A stretch of 64,000 bases of DNA, from the NCBI RefSeq assembly GCF_004117875.1, contig NZ_RAHW01000004.1, forward strand, positions 454,907 to 518,906, read 5' to 3'. A program made the translations under genes and the position numbers. The stretch's first letter is position 1. The number at the start of each line of letters is the position of its first letter. Shown piece by piece: positions 52,575-61,187 of this stretch. This stretch comes from Geomonas oryzae (GTDB taxonomy: Bacteria; Desulfobacterota; Desulfuromonadia; Geobacterales; Geobacteraceae). Under the pieces are notes generated by a model. That model saw only the letters and a list, made by a program, of their open reading frames with translations, was not told the DNA's origin and searched no databases.

Positions 52575-55550
52575 ATGATGTCGGTATCACCGGGGATGGC
52601 CGCAGGGCAGGCTGGCGGGTACTTCTCCAGGGAAGACTACTACCTAGGCGGGCTCGAGGAAGGGAGCAGCCACTGGTACGGCCGTGGAGCAAAGGCGTTG
52701 GGGCTCGACGGCCCGGTTGCGGAGGAGGAGTTCCGCGCGTTGTGCCGGGGGGAGAACCCGGAGAGGAACCGGATCGTCGCACCCAAGCTGACACGGGACC
52801 GGGAGAGCGGTGGGCTTACCGAGACGCACCGTGCCGGGAACGACTGCACCTTCTCAGCCCCCAAGTCGGTCTCCATCGCCTACGCCGCAGGGGTGGACCA
52901 GATCCGAGAGGCGCACGACGCGGCGGTGACCTCGGTCATCTCGCACATGGAGGAGCATTACTGCCATTACCGCAGCCCCGAGGGTATCAGGTGCGGCGGC
53001 ATGGTGGCGGCCAAGTTCGACCGCGCCACCTCCCGCAACGTCGATCCGCAGTTGCACTCCCATGTCTTCGTGGTGAACGCGGTGCACACCGGGGACGGAA
53101 GCTGGAGGGCAAACGAACCCAGGGCCATTTTCCAGGACCAGAAGTCCCTGGGGCTGTTGTACCGGCAGGCGCTCGCGCGAGAACTTTCGGAGCGTGGCTT
53201 CGAGGTGGAGGTTCGGGACCGCTCGCAGATGTTCATCGAGTTGAAGGGGATCGACCCGCTTCTCATCGGGCACTTCTCCTCCAGGCGTCAAGCCATCGAG
53301 GAGCAGGTGGAACTCTGGAGGGACGAGGGGAGGGACGAGGGGAGGTTTGCCGAGGTGCCCCACGCCCGACTCTACGAGATGGCGGCGCTGGAGGGCCGGG
53401 ACCCGAAGCGGAGCATCACCAACGAGGAGGTGACCCGCATCTTCGAGCGCGGCTTCGAGGAGTGCGGCACCTCCTTCGCCCAAGTGAAGCGTGAGGTGGA
53501 ACGGGGCCGAGAACTCTCGATCTCCCACACCATTCCCGATGCCTCACGTGTGGTGGAGTTGGCTGCTCGGGATCTCACCGAGCGCGAGGCCGTGCTGGAC
53601 CGGGCGCGTCTTCTGGACCAGGCGGTGCTCGTCTCAGGGGGGGAGCATTCCGTTGCCGCGCTGAACCTCGCCATCGACGGCGGGACTCTCGACCTGCGGC
53701 GCCTCGGGCGTGACGCCAGGGGACGGGAGTTCTACACCACGCGGGAGATGCTGGAGCTGGAGTCCCGGAACCTGGAGAGGATCAGGGAATTTCCTCCCTT
53801 CGAGAGTGTCGCGCGCGTCCCCGAGGTCGAGGCCTACCTGGAGCTTTGGCAGGAGAGAGAGGGCGTCCGGCTGACAGCCGGACAGAAAGCCGAGGTCCTT
53901 CTGGAACTGACCGGGAGCCGGGGCGTCGCCCTCACCATCGGGGACCCGGGGACCGCCAAGACCTCCACCCTGGAGATCGTCGAGAGGTTCAACGAGGAGG
54001 TATTGCGCCCCGAGGGGAGAGAGCACCTCTCCGTCAACCTCTCCTATACCGGGAAGGCGGCCCGGGAGTTGTCCCTTGCCACCGGGAGGCCCGCCCTTAC
54101 CCTCGACAGTTTCGAAAACGGGAATCCGGCTTCCAAATTTGCCCTACAGAGGGCGAACGGCGAGCCGCCCATGCTAGTGGTCGCGGGTGAAAAAATCCTC
54201 ATCCCGAAGGGGCGGGAGACGCAGGTGGTGCTCCGGGTGGACGAGGCGGGTTTTCTTGGAGCGAGGCAGGCGGAGCGCCTTCTCGACGTGGCCGATGAGC
54301 TGCGGCAAAGTGGCCTCCGGGTGAAGCTGCACCTCCTTGGGGACTCGAAGCAGATGCAGGGGATCCAGGCGGGGGACCTCTTGCGGCAGGTGCGGGAGCT
54401 CGGTCTCAAAGAGGAGGTCGACTACGCGCACCTTACCGAGATCCTCAGGCAGCGCGACCCCGGGCTCCTGGAGATCGCCAGGGGGCTGAACCGCGAGATT
54501 CGCCGGGCACGCGTTACGGGTCGCGAGATCGAGGCAGGGAGGAGCTTTCCGGTGCTCGCCCCGGTGCGCCAGGGGATCACCGTCGAGGGGTACCAGCTCG
54601 GGGACACGCTGCACTTTTCCGGCGAGCGAACCGAGGACGGCCGGACGGTCGCCTGGGGAGCGCGGCTGCACGCCGAGGGAACGGTGGTCGGGCTCGACCG
54701 GGAGCGTAACCAGGTGCGGGTCGATTTATCGTTCGAGACCCTGGACCGGCAACGGCGCAAGGTGGTCCGGGAGGTGACCAAGGATTTCCCCGCTGCCGAG
54801 CTGCCGGGACGGACCACGCTGTTACGGGAGGAGGAGCGGAGCTTTTCCGTTGGCGACCGAATCGTCACATTGAAAAACGACCGGGGGCTCGGGGTGCAAA
54901 ACGGCTCGCTCGGGGTGGTGCGTGAGATCGACGACGCGGGGCGGATGCGGGTCGACCTGGAGGGGCGCGAGGTGACGCTCGATATCAAGAAGTACCGGCA
55001 CCTCGATCACGCCTACGCCCTCACCATCCACAAGAGCCAGGGGGCGACCGTGGAGCACTCCATCCTCTACGCGCCGGTGCGACCAAGACAAGGGGTGGAG
55101 CTGGAACCGGGAAAGGAGCTCGGAGAATCCTACGGGCGGATGAGCTACAACGCGTTGAACGTCGCCGTCACCCGTGCCCGCTTCACGACCCGCGTCTTCA
55201 CCAACTCCATCGAGGATCTCGAGCGGTCGGTGCAGTTCGTCGACGGCAAGAGTTCGACGCTCGACATAGCGAGGGAACCGGTGCGGGAGATCACGCGCAC
55301 GCAGCAAAGGGACATCACCGAGGCGCCGCACGATCTGCAAAGGAGCATCGGAGAATTGGAGCGGGCAATGCTGAAGCGTGGGGACGGGGTGCGCAGGGCT
55401 CCCTCGCTCGAACATGTGGTCCCGCTGCTCCGTGCTCCGGGGCTGAGAATTCCGGAGCAGGCGCTGCAGGTCCGGGCCGTGCAGAAGGTGGTGGACCGGC
55501 AGCTGGAGCTCACCCTCCCGAAGCTTCCTGGCATGGGCTTTAGGGACTGA
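52575..55550 (+). CDS. MOBF (TrwC/TraI-type) relaxase-helicase
   Basis: A 991-residue protein. The N-terminal relaxase has tyrosines at 16 and 22/23 (GYFSREDYYLGG), the acidic block AGNDCTFSAPKSVS, and a metal site of the HxH type. The first of the three metal histidines is replaced: at TrwC positions 150, 161 and 163 this protein has R150, H161 and H163 (FDRATSRNVDPQLHSH). The C-terminal RecD-like helicase has GDPGTAKTSTLE, VDEAGFLG, TIHKSQGATVE and VAVTRARF. It would nick and unwind DNA for transfer. The start at 52575 puts the catalytic Tyr at the usual position; an earlier ATG at 52506 does not. No oriT was recognised. Confidence 0.85.
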   Translation: MMSVSPGMAAGQAGGYFSREDYYLGGLEEGSSHWYGRGAKALGLDGPVAEEEFRALCRGENPERNRIVAPKLTRDRESGGLTETHRAGNDCTFSAPKSVSIAYAAGVDQIREAHDAAVTSVISHMEEHYCHYRSPEGIRCGGMVAAKFDRATSRNVDPQLHSHVFVVNAVHTGDGSWRANEPRAIFQDQKSLGLLYRQALARELSERGFEVEVRDRSQMFIELKGIDPLLIGHFSSRRQAIEEQVELWRDEGRDEGRFAEVPHARLYEMAALEGRDPKRSITNEEVTRIFERGFEECGTSFAQVKREVERGRELSISHTIPDASRVVELAARDLTEREAVLDRARLLDQAVLVSGGEHSVAALNLAIDGGTLDLRRLGRDARGREFYTTREMLELESRNLERIREFPPFESVARVPEVEAYLELWQEREGVRLTAGQKAEVLLELTGSRGVALTIGDPGTAKTSTLEIVERFNEEVLRPEGREHLSVNLSYTGKAARELSLATGRPALTLDSFENGNPASKFALQRANGEPPMLVVAGEKILIPKGRETQVVLRVDEAGFLGARQAERLLDVADELRQSGLRVKLHLLGDSKQMQGIQAGDLLRQVRELGLKEEVDYAHLTEILRQRDPGLLEIARGLNREIRRARVTGREIEAGRSFPVLAPVRQGITVEGYQLGDTLHFSGERTEDGRTVAWGARLHAEGTVVGLDRERNQVRVDLSFETLDRQRRKVVREVTKDFPAAELPGRTTLLREEERSFSVGDRIVTLKNDRGLGVQNGSLGVVREIDDAGRMRVDLEGREVTLDIKKYRHLDHAYALTIHKSQGATVEHSILYAPVRPRQGVELEPGKELGESYGRMSYNALNVAVTRARFTTRVFTNSIEDLERSVQFVDGKSSTLDIAREPVREITRTQQRDITEAPHDLQRSIGELERAMLKRGDGVRRAPSLEHVVPLLRAPGLRIPEQALQVRAVQKVVDRQLELTLPKLPGMGFRD

Positions 55551-55703
55551 GCGGTGGAACGTTCAGGTGCGGTTGCGGCGCACTTTCCCTTCGGGCTGGC
55601 AGTGGTCAGGCGGGCCTCGCTTCGCTCGGCTGATTTTCCTTTCACACCTGACGCAGCCCTTGCGGGCCGCTTCAGGAAAAAGTCCGTTTTAACAGGGCTT
55701 TGC

Positions 55704-55769
55704 ATGGTACCACAGGCCCGGTAACTCAGTCGTAACTTACCGATATCATTGTGGTACCAGCGGTACCAC
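55704..55769. promoter_or_regulatory. Palindromic operator for the ribbon-helix-helix gene
   Basis: GTGGTACC-AGC-GGTACCAC at 55751-55769 is a perfect 8-base dyad. A third half site, TGGTACCAC, is at 55705-55713. Both lie just before the ribosome site of the gene at 55787. This is a probable autorepression site. Confidence 0.7.
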
Positions 55770-55786
55770 GTGAAAAGGAGGAGGGT

Positions 55787-56098
55787 GTGCAGAAAAAAAC
55801 GCATCTGACAGTGCGACTGGAGCCGGCTCTTTTGGACCGGCTGGAAAGGGTGGCAGCCTCCCGCTACATGGAGATACCCGACCTCATTTCGGTCGCGCTG
55901 GATGCGCTGGAACGTACCGATAACCTCGATGAAGAACTCGCCCTGGTGACGGAAAATCTGGAACTTCTTCACGAAAAGATGCCTAGCATCGACAAGATCA
56001 GGAGCTATTTTCAGATCCTGGAAAAGCAGTTGGTGGCACATGACGAAGCCGAAGCTGCGCGCCTTCGACGCATCCATGGCCCGCACATTTTCGACTGA
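55787..56098 (+). CDS. Ribbon-helix-helix type small protein
   Basis: A 103-residue protein starting KKTHLTVRLEPALLDRLERV, a ribbon-helix-helix DNA-binding pattern of Arc/MetJ class, followed by a helical C terminus (ELALVTENLELLHEKMPSID). The GTG start at 55787 follows AGGAGG; the in-frame ATG at 55751 is inside the operator. It is preceded by a perfect palindrome and probably represses itself and perhaps nearby island genes. Confidence 0.7.
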   Translation: MQKKTHLTVRLEPALLDRLERVAASRYMEIPDLISVALDALERTDNLDEELALVTENLELLHEKMPSIDKIRSYFQILEKQLVAHDEAEAARLRRIHGPHIFD

Positions 56099-56233
56099 GG
56101 GGAGCGGCTTGCCAAGGCCGACCGCCCCACGGTGATGGGGTGGAAATCTCGCGCTGCGCAGAGTGGCCGAGCGGCACCAACATGGGTTGACCGGTAGGAC
56201 CTAACGTACAGAAAAGCGACAGGGAGGTTGCAC

Positions 56234-56530
56234 ATGAACGACACGAACGTGCTGCCCGGCGACGGGTACGTGAGGCTGCCCCAGATCATCGGGCAAAAGG
56301 AAGTTACCAGCGAACAGGCGGCGGCGAACAGGAAATCCGGCAGGGGACTAAAGACGCCGAGGCCTGCCATTACGCCGCTTATTCCAGTGAGCCGGGCGGC
56401 TTGGTACGCGGGGATCAAGAAGGGGATTTATCCGCCGCCGGTCAAACTCTCGTATCGGATTTCTGCCTGGACTGTCGGGTCCATAAGGGCATTGCTCGAC
56501 CGGCACCCGCGGGAAGACGACCGGCCGTGA
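56234..56530 (+). CDS. AlpA-like regulator
   Basis: A 98-residue protein with GDGYVRLPQII and PVSRAAWYAGIKKGIYPPPVKL, the AlpA/phage-regulator helix-turn-helix form in which the last part recognises DNA. The start ATG 56234 follows GGAGG by six bases. AlpA-like factors commonly regulate the integrase or excision of P4-like islands. The gene lies just before the convergent hipA. Confidence 0.75.
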   Translation: MNDTNVLPGDGYVRLPQIIGQKEVTSEQAAANRKSGRGLKTPRPAITPLIPVSRAAWYAGIKKGIYPPPVKLSYRISAWTVGSIRALLDRHPREDDRP

Positions 56531-56547
56531 AGGCGAGCGCTCCGGTG

Positions 56548-57801
56548 CTAGCGCCGGAGCAGCTCGTCCCTGAAGCACCCGGACAGCTTAGCGATGTCGC
56601 TGTCGCTCACGCCGGCTGCAGAAAAACGGCTCTGCCACTCCCGCACAACCTCGCGCACCCGGTCCAGAATCTCCGAGGAAGTACCCTTGCGGACGCCGAA
56701 CATCCTAGCCGCTTCCTCCAGGTTCGCTAGGCTGGATTCTTTGCCGAACCGGCCGAACTTCAATGCCTGGCTGTACGTCTCCCCGGTCTGGGGAACGGGT
56801 ACGATGTCGTAGGCGGGGGAAAGCCTCCAGCGTCCTTTTCCGGTATAAAGAAAGCCGTGGTTGCGCATATGGTCGTCGGAGTTGGTGACGAAAACGTTGA
56901 AGGCCAGGCGCCGGAAAAGCTCCTCCCGGTCGCGATCCGGTTCGTCGGAAAAACGGGCGATGGCCATGGCGATTTCGTCGTAGGAATAGGAGCCGTAGTC
57001 TGCCTCATGCATCCCCGTTGCGGTCAGCGCCGAACAGAAATGGTAACGTTCCACCCCGTCGGGGGTCCGTTTCCGGTCGAACCTGCGGATGAGGTAGACG
57101 CTCTTTCCCCCTACGTCCGCAACGTCCACTTCCGGGATATCGATGCCGCAGTCGCGGGCCATGAGCATGGTGGCGTATTCCACCCGGGCGATGTCGTAAG
57201 CGTCGCCCTTCACGGTGAACTTGGCCAGGCAGATCTCCTCTCCCCAGGTGACGGTTCCCTTGGGCCGGGCACCGCCCATGGAAGAGCCGTACTCCAAAAG
57301 GGCGAGGAAGTTCGGGTCGGTGCTGTCCTCTTGCGCCTCGATGCCCCGGATCACTTCGTCCAGGTCGAGGATCCGCTCCGGGTGTGACCGGAATTCCCGC
57401 AAGTCCCAGACGCCCGGGCCGGATTCCGGAGACGAACCGAACCCCAGGCCTCCCGACCGGTCGGCTCCCGCAGCCATGATGTAGTCGAAGTCGTCCAGCG
57501 TCACCGCTGGGAACCGCTTGTCCATCAGGAAGCGGCCCCATCGATCCGGGCCGGCGTCCCTGATGCCGTTAAACACCCCGAAGTCAGGAGGAGTCGTGAA
57601 GACGTTACGCCCGCCCCGGACCGGAAGCGGAAGCATCACCGGGTCTACCGGGATGGCGTCTTCCCGTTCGAGATACTTCGTGCCGTAGGCGAATTCGCTC
57701 CTGATGTCCCTGCCATCGATGGTGGTGATGAGCCTGCCCGCAGGGACCGGCTTGACTCCGAAATAGACAAAGACAATGGCTTCTTTCCTGATTGCCACCA
57801 A
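56548..57801 (-). CDS. hipA: HipA-like serine/threonine kinase toxin
   Basis: A 417-residue protein with the HipA pattern: GGARPKGTV phosphate loop, AKFTVKGDAYDIARVEYATM, FNVFVTNSDDHMRNHGFLY with catalytic Asp and Asn, and SPAYDIVP. HipA toxins phosphorylate glutamyl-tRNA synthetase or similar targets and halt growth. It follows the HTH antitoxin gene by 18 bases on the same strand. The start may be TTG 57801 or GTG 57798. All key residues appear intact. Confidence 0.87.
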   Translation of the reverse strand: MVAIRKEAIVFVYFGVKPVPAGRLITTIDGRDIRSEFAYGTKYLEREDAIPVDPVMLPLPVRGGRNVFTTPPDFGVFNGIRDAGPDRWGRFLMDKRFPAVTLDDFDYIMAAGADRSGGLGFGSSPESGPGVWDLREFRSHPERILDLDEVIRGIEAQEDSTDPNFLALLEYGSSMGGARPKGTVTWGEEICLAKFTVKGDAYDIARVEYATMLMARDCGIDIPEVDVADVGGKSVYLIRRFDRKRTPDGVERYHFCSALTATGMHEADYGSYSYDEIAMAIARFSDEPDRDREELFRRLAFNVFVTNSDDHMRNHGFLYTGKGRWRLSPAYDIVPVPQTGETYSQALKFGRFGKESSLANLEEAARMFGVRKGTSSEILDRVREVVREWQSRFSAAGVSDSDIAKLSGCFRDELLRR

Positions 57802-57819
57802 GACACCTCATTTCATGTT

Positions 57820-58134
57820 CTAAAAATCGAGATCGGTCAGCTGGACTGCGGTCACCCGCTCCTGAACTCGCCCTGGGGCTTCTTCCACCAGCGAAGCGAG
57901 CTTCCAGTTGCCGCCAAGTATCGCAAGGGCTCTCAGCAGAACCCCGATGCTCGTTCCCGGGTTGCCCCGCTCCAGTTCCACCACGGTTGGCGTGGACACC
58001 ATCATCCGTTCCGCCATGGACCGCAGGGAGATTTTTCTGCTTTTTCTTGCCTCACGGATTCGCCTGCCGAGCCGTTCAAGCTCGATCTGGGCGTCTATCC
58101 CGAGCGCCGCGACAGCCCTAGATTGTTTGGCCAC
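57820..58134 (-). CDS. hipB: HipB-like XRE antitoxin
   Basis: A 104-residue protein with an XRE helix-turn-helix (GRRIREARKSRKISLRSMAE, TPTVVELERGNPGTS) in the middle and a C-terminal tail for toxin contact. It lies upstream of hipA on the same strand and likely represses the pair and neutralises HipA. Its upstream space (58135-58293) has AT-rich sequence suitable for a promoter. Confidence 0.85.
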   Translation of the reverse strand: MAKQSRAVAALGIDAQIELERLGRRIREARKSRKISLRSMAERMMVSTPTVVELERGNPGTSIGVLLRALAILGGNWKLASLVEEAPGRVQERVTAVQLTDLDF

Positions 58135-58293
58135 GACTTCCCCCTCAGTTCGCCCCGCGAGGTGCGCAGGCGAATAATGTGCAAATAAAACTACACAACA
58201 ATGGCAAAAGTAGCAAGTATATTTGTACAGAAGAGGGATATGCGCCGGAAACGGAGAGACTGCGGAGTGCCCGCGTTTCCGGTTTCGGTGCCG

Positions 58294-59520
58294 TTAGGCA
58301 GGAGCGCCATCTCTCCTGAAGGGGAGGACCTTGGCTCCGGCCTTGAGCCCGTCCAGGTAATCCGCCCAGGTCTGCATCATTTTGCGCCGCTCGGCCAGGT
58401 GGGCCGTGCGGTTGTAGGCACGGCCGTTCGGGTCGCGCAGCGCGTGGGCCAGTTGCTGCTCGATGTAGTCCGGCCGGATCTGCAGCACCTCGTCCAGGAT
58501 TGTCCGGGCCATGGCCCTGAAGCCGTGGCCGGTCATCACGTCACCGTCGTACCCCATTCTCCTCAGGGCCGCGTTGACGGCGTTTTCGGACATGCAGCGG
58601 TCGAAGGATCTCCCGGAAGGGAACAGATAGCGGCTGGTGCCGGTATAAGGCTGCAGTTCCTTCAGGATGTCCAGCGCCTGGGTCGAGAGCGGGACGATGT
58701 GAGGGGCCTTCGTCTTCATGCGCTGGGCGGGGATGTTCCACTGTTCGGCTTCGAAGTCGATCTCGGACCATTCCGCCTGCCTCAGTTCCCCGGGGCGCAC
58801 GAAGACGAGCGGCGCGAGTCGCAGGGCGCACCTCACCACGAAACCGCCCTGGTAGGCATCGATATCGCGCAGCAATGGTGCCACTTCCTTGGGCTCGGTG
58901 ATCGCGGCGTGGTTGCGCCCCTTGGCCGGGGGGATCGCCCCTTTGAGGTCGGCGGCGACATCGCGCTTCGCCCTCCCCGTGGCTATGGCGTACCTGAACA
59001 CCTGACCGCAGATCGTCTTGACTCTGTGCGTCGTTTCCAGGGCACCCCGCGCCTCGATCCGGCGCAGCACCGCCAGGAGTTCCGGTGCCTCGATGTCCCC
59101 GATGGGGGTTCCACCCAGCCAGGGGAATACGTTCTGTTCCAGTCGGGCCAGGATGGTCTGCGCGTGCCCCTCGGTCCAGGTCGGCTTGAAGCGTTCCCAC
59201 CACTCCCGGGCCACGATCTCGAAGCTGTTCGCCGCCCGCAGTACACGGGCAAGTTTCTGCGCCCGGCGGGCCGCTCCGGGATCAACGCCATTTCTCAACT
59301 CCTTGCGCGCCGCCCGCATCAGGTCGCGCGCCTCGGCGAGCGATACCTGCGGGTAGGTCCCGAGAGCCAGCACCTTTTCCTTGCCTTCGAAGCGGTATTT
59401 GAGTCGCCAGCATTTCCCGCCGCCGGGATTGATCAGCAGGTACATGCCCTCGCTGTCGGAAATCTTGATCGGCTTGTCTCCCGGCTTTGTATTCCGTATC
59501 TTTACGTCCGTTAGTGCCAC
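58294..59520 (-). CDS. P4-type tyrosine integrase
   Basis: A 408-residue integrase with an N-terminal DUF4102-like arm (ALTDVKIRNTKPGDKPIKI), a core-binding domain, and the catalytic residues in RPGELRQAEWSEID, TGHGFRAMART, and AYNRTAHLAERRKMM (Tyr). The GTG at 59520 follows GGAGG by five bases and matches the usual MALTD start; the longer frame to 59598 is rejected. It is next to the ssrA 3' end, its target, and catalyses insertion and excision. AlpA and arm sites lie in the same element. Confidence 0.9.
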   Translation of the reverse strand: MALTDVKIRNTKPGDKPIKISDSEGMYLLINPGGGKCWRLKYRFEGKEKVLALGTYPQVSLAEARDLMRAARKELRNGVDPGAARRAQKLARVLRAANSFEIVAREWWERFKPTWTEGHAQTILARLEQNVFPWLGGTPIGDIEAPELLAVLRRIEARGALETTHRVKTICGQVFRYAIATGRAKRDVAADLKGAIPPAKGRNHAAITEPKEVAPLLRDIDAYQGGFVVRCALRLAPLVFVRPGELRQAEWSEIDFEAEQWNIPAQRMKTKAPHIVPLSTQALDILKELQPYTGTSRYLFPSGRSFDRCMSENAVNAALRRMGYDGDVMTGHGFRAMARTILDEVLQIRPDYIEQQLAHALRDPNGRAYNRTAHLAERRKMMQTWADYLDGLKAGAKVLPFRRDGAPA

Positions 59521-59573
59521 GGTAACCTCCATGGGGGTATCGGATTTGTTTTGGGGGTATCGTCCGGATTTTG

Positions 59574-59592
59574 TACCCCCAAATACCCCCGC
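59574..59592. other. Integrase arm-type site, right
   Basis: TACCCCCAAATACCCCCGC, close to 46976-46994 at the left end. A further GGGGGTATC copy lies at 59553-59561. Confidence 0.55.
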
Positions 59593-59634
59593 TGTCAATG
59601 GTTACCACCATACTACACTGGACGCATGAAAAAG

Positions 59635-59668
59635 AAAAAGCCCTGATTTCTCAGGGCTTTTTGCTTGT
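59635..59668 (-). terminator. Island-supplied ssrA terminator
   Basis: AAAAAGCCCTGA and TCAGGGCTTTTT form a perfect stem with a TTTC (minus: GAAA) loop, followed on the minus strand by T-rich sequence. It lies inside the island, 24 bases beyond the ssrA 3' end, and replaces the terminator carried off to 46851. Confidence 0.8.
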
Positions 59669-59691
59669 TAGGATCTTTTAAGATCCTCTAA

Positions 59692-59711
59692 TGGTGGAGG
59701 TGGCGGGAATC
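59692..59711. other. Right attachment repeat within ssrA
   Basis: The 20 bases TGGTGGAGGTGGCGGGAATC are the tmRNA 3' end (reverse strand), repeated at 46897-46916. Confidence 0.85.
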
Positions 59712-60044
59712 GAACCCGCGTCCGAGAATCGTACACATAAGGCGTCTACATGCTTGTACCTGTTTTTGAGTTTAGCCCTTCAAGTCTCCACAGGGCGGGA
59801 TACTTGAGTCGCGATTCCGCTTGATTTCGCCGCAGGGCCACGGACGCTCCCTGAAACTATCCCACTGAATGACGTTCTATCCTTCCACGTGGGAGATGGT
59901 AGGTAGAACGTTAGCAGGTTATTAAGCTGCTAAAGCGTAATCGTAATTGTCGGCGCTTAAATGCGTCCCGGATTGTTTAACGAGCCACCCGGACCTCGGC
60001 ATGCAACCTTAGCTTCTTACCCCCGTCGAAACCTTTACACCCCC
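59692..60044 (-). ncRNA. ssrA: Transfer-messenger RNA
   Basis: The minus strand begins GGGGGTGTAAAGGTTTCGAC and ends in TTCGATTCCCGCCACCTCC plus ACCA, the tRNA-like ends; GGGGGTG pairs with CACCTCC. The tag frame at 59922-59954 reads ADNYDYALAA and a stop. The 353-base length is normal for tmRNA. It rescues stalled ribosomes with SmpB, which is encoded 164 bases upstream in the opposite-end direction. The 3' end is restored after island integration. Confidence 0.96.
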
Positions 60045-60061
60045 TTAAAACCTTGAAAAAT

Positions 60062-60202
60062 GTTCTACGTTCTATGTTCTACGTTCTACGTAAAAAACTT
60101 GGTCCTCTGACCTTACCGAACTGCAAGAGCTGCTGCAATCTTTGTGACTTATGCTACGTCCTCCGTTCACAACGTAGAACATAGAACGTAGAACGTAGAA
60201 CC
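60062..60202. repeat. Heptamer-built hairpin (GTTCTAC family)
   Basis: TGTTCTACGTTCTATG with further GTTCTAC units at 60062-60090 is inverted at 60172-60202 as CGTAGAACATAGAAC units, with about 80 bases between. It lies between ssrA and smpB. Confidence 0.75.
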
Positions 60203-60207
60203 TGTCT

Positions 60208-60681
60208 CTAGTCTCTGTCTCTTGCCCCGCGGTTCCTTTCTTTCAGGGCTATTACGACGTCTCGCTTCATGTCTTTTTGCTTCATGACTTCTCGCTTGTC
60301 GTAGTTCTTCTTGCCCTTGGCCAGTCCAAGTTCGGTCTTCACCTTGCCGTCCTTGAAATAAACCCTGAGCGGGATCAGCGTGTAGCCTTGCTCCCTGATC
60401 TTGGAAAAGAGCTTCACTATCTCTTTCTTGTGCAGCAAAAGCTTCCTCATACGGTCCGGATCGTGGTTCTCACGGTTGCCGAAATCGTACGGGTTGATGT
60501 GGAAGTTGTGCAGGAAGGCTTCGCCGTTCTTCACCATCGCAAAGGAGTCGTTCAGGTTGGCTTTGCCGTTGCGCAGAGACTTTACCTCGGTCCCCTGCAA
60601 CACCATGCCGGCCTCATAACGCTCTTCGATGAAGTAATCATGGAACGCCTTCTTGTTGTTGCAAATCAGCTTCTCACCCAT
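60208..60681 (-). CDS. smpB: SsrA-binding protein
   Basis: The 157-residue protein has the SmpB pattern: [48 protein letters not shown] and the basic C-terminal tail [14 protein letters not shown]. It brings tmRNA to stalled ribosomes. It lies upstream of ssrA on the same strand, a frequent arrangement. A heptamer repeat lies between the two. Confidence 0.97.
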   Translation of the reverse strand: MGEKLICNNKKAFHDYFIEERYEAGMVLQGTEVKSLRNGKANLNDSFAMVKNGEAFLHNFHINPYDFGNRENHDPDRMRKLLLHKKEIVKLFSKIREQGYTLIPLRVYFKDGKVKTELGLAKGKKNYDKREVMKQKDMKRDVVIALKERNRGARDRD

Positions 60682-60774
60682 AGCGAGTCATCCTACCAGA
60701 TTAGCCGTCAAAAGGACAGGGGGAAAAACAGGACGAAACTTGTCGCGCTCTTTCCGTAGGCCGGTGGCGGGTGA

Positions 60775-61017
60775 CTACCCTTTTGTGATTGGACTACCCT
60801 CTAGATAAAGGGTGTCAGCGCTGAGATCCGCCTCGTTGTCCCACTCGACGAAGTAGCCTCCGTTACGAGCAGTTTTGAAGATGGTCAGATCCTCGAGGTC
60901 CCTGAACGCTTCCTTTTGCAGCAGAGGCCTCACATCGTACCTGCGTTCCTCACCGTTGGCGAAACTTACGTCTAGTGTCCAATCGTCATTCGCACGTATG
61001 GTGTTTATGGTTCTCAT
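60775..61017 (-). CDS. DUF2442 family protein
   Basis: An 80-residue protein starting MRTINTIRANDDWTLDV, with RRYDVRPLLQKEAF and GGYFVEWDNEADLSADTLY, typical of DUF2442. Such small proteins are often in toxin-antitoxin-like or stress-related loci, but no partner is evident here. The start was set to 61017 because the upstream frame (to 61119) lacks similarity. No strong ribosome site is visible. Confidence 0.7.
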   Translation of the reverse strand: MRTINTIRANDDWTLDVSFANGEERRYDVRPLLQKEAFRDLEDLTIFKTARNGGYFVEWDNEADLSADTLYLEGSPITKG

Positions 61018-61187
61018 TACTCGAGTCCTTTTAGATATCAGATTGACGGGCCAAAGGTACCCCGTTATTTTGAAGATGTCAAAGTGGTCGGGGTTGCTGT
61101 CGAGGCTTCGATTGAGCAATTTCGGTCAGGATTTATCTCTCGCTCCCGGATAGGATGGCTTTCGAATTGAGACGGGACGGTGAACGG

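Larger units (their letters stand above)
46897..59711. mobile_element. ssrA-integrated mobilizable island
   Basis: The island lies between two 20-bp ssrA 3' end repeats. It contains the tyrosine integrase next to ssrA, a MOBF relaxase, HipBA, an AlpA-like and a ribbon-helix-helix regulator, and a low-GC defence-like block with two integrase 3' remnants. No type IV secretion genes are seen, so it resembles an integrative mobilizable element that would need a helper. Matching TACCCCC-type arm sites lie inside both ends (46976-46994 and 59574-59592). Confidence 0.82.
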
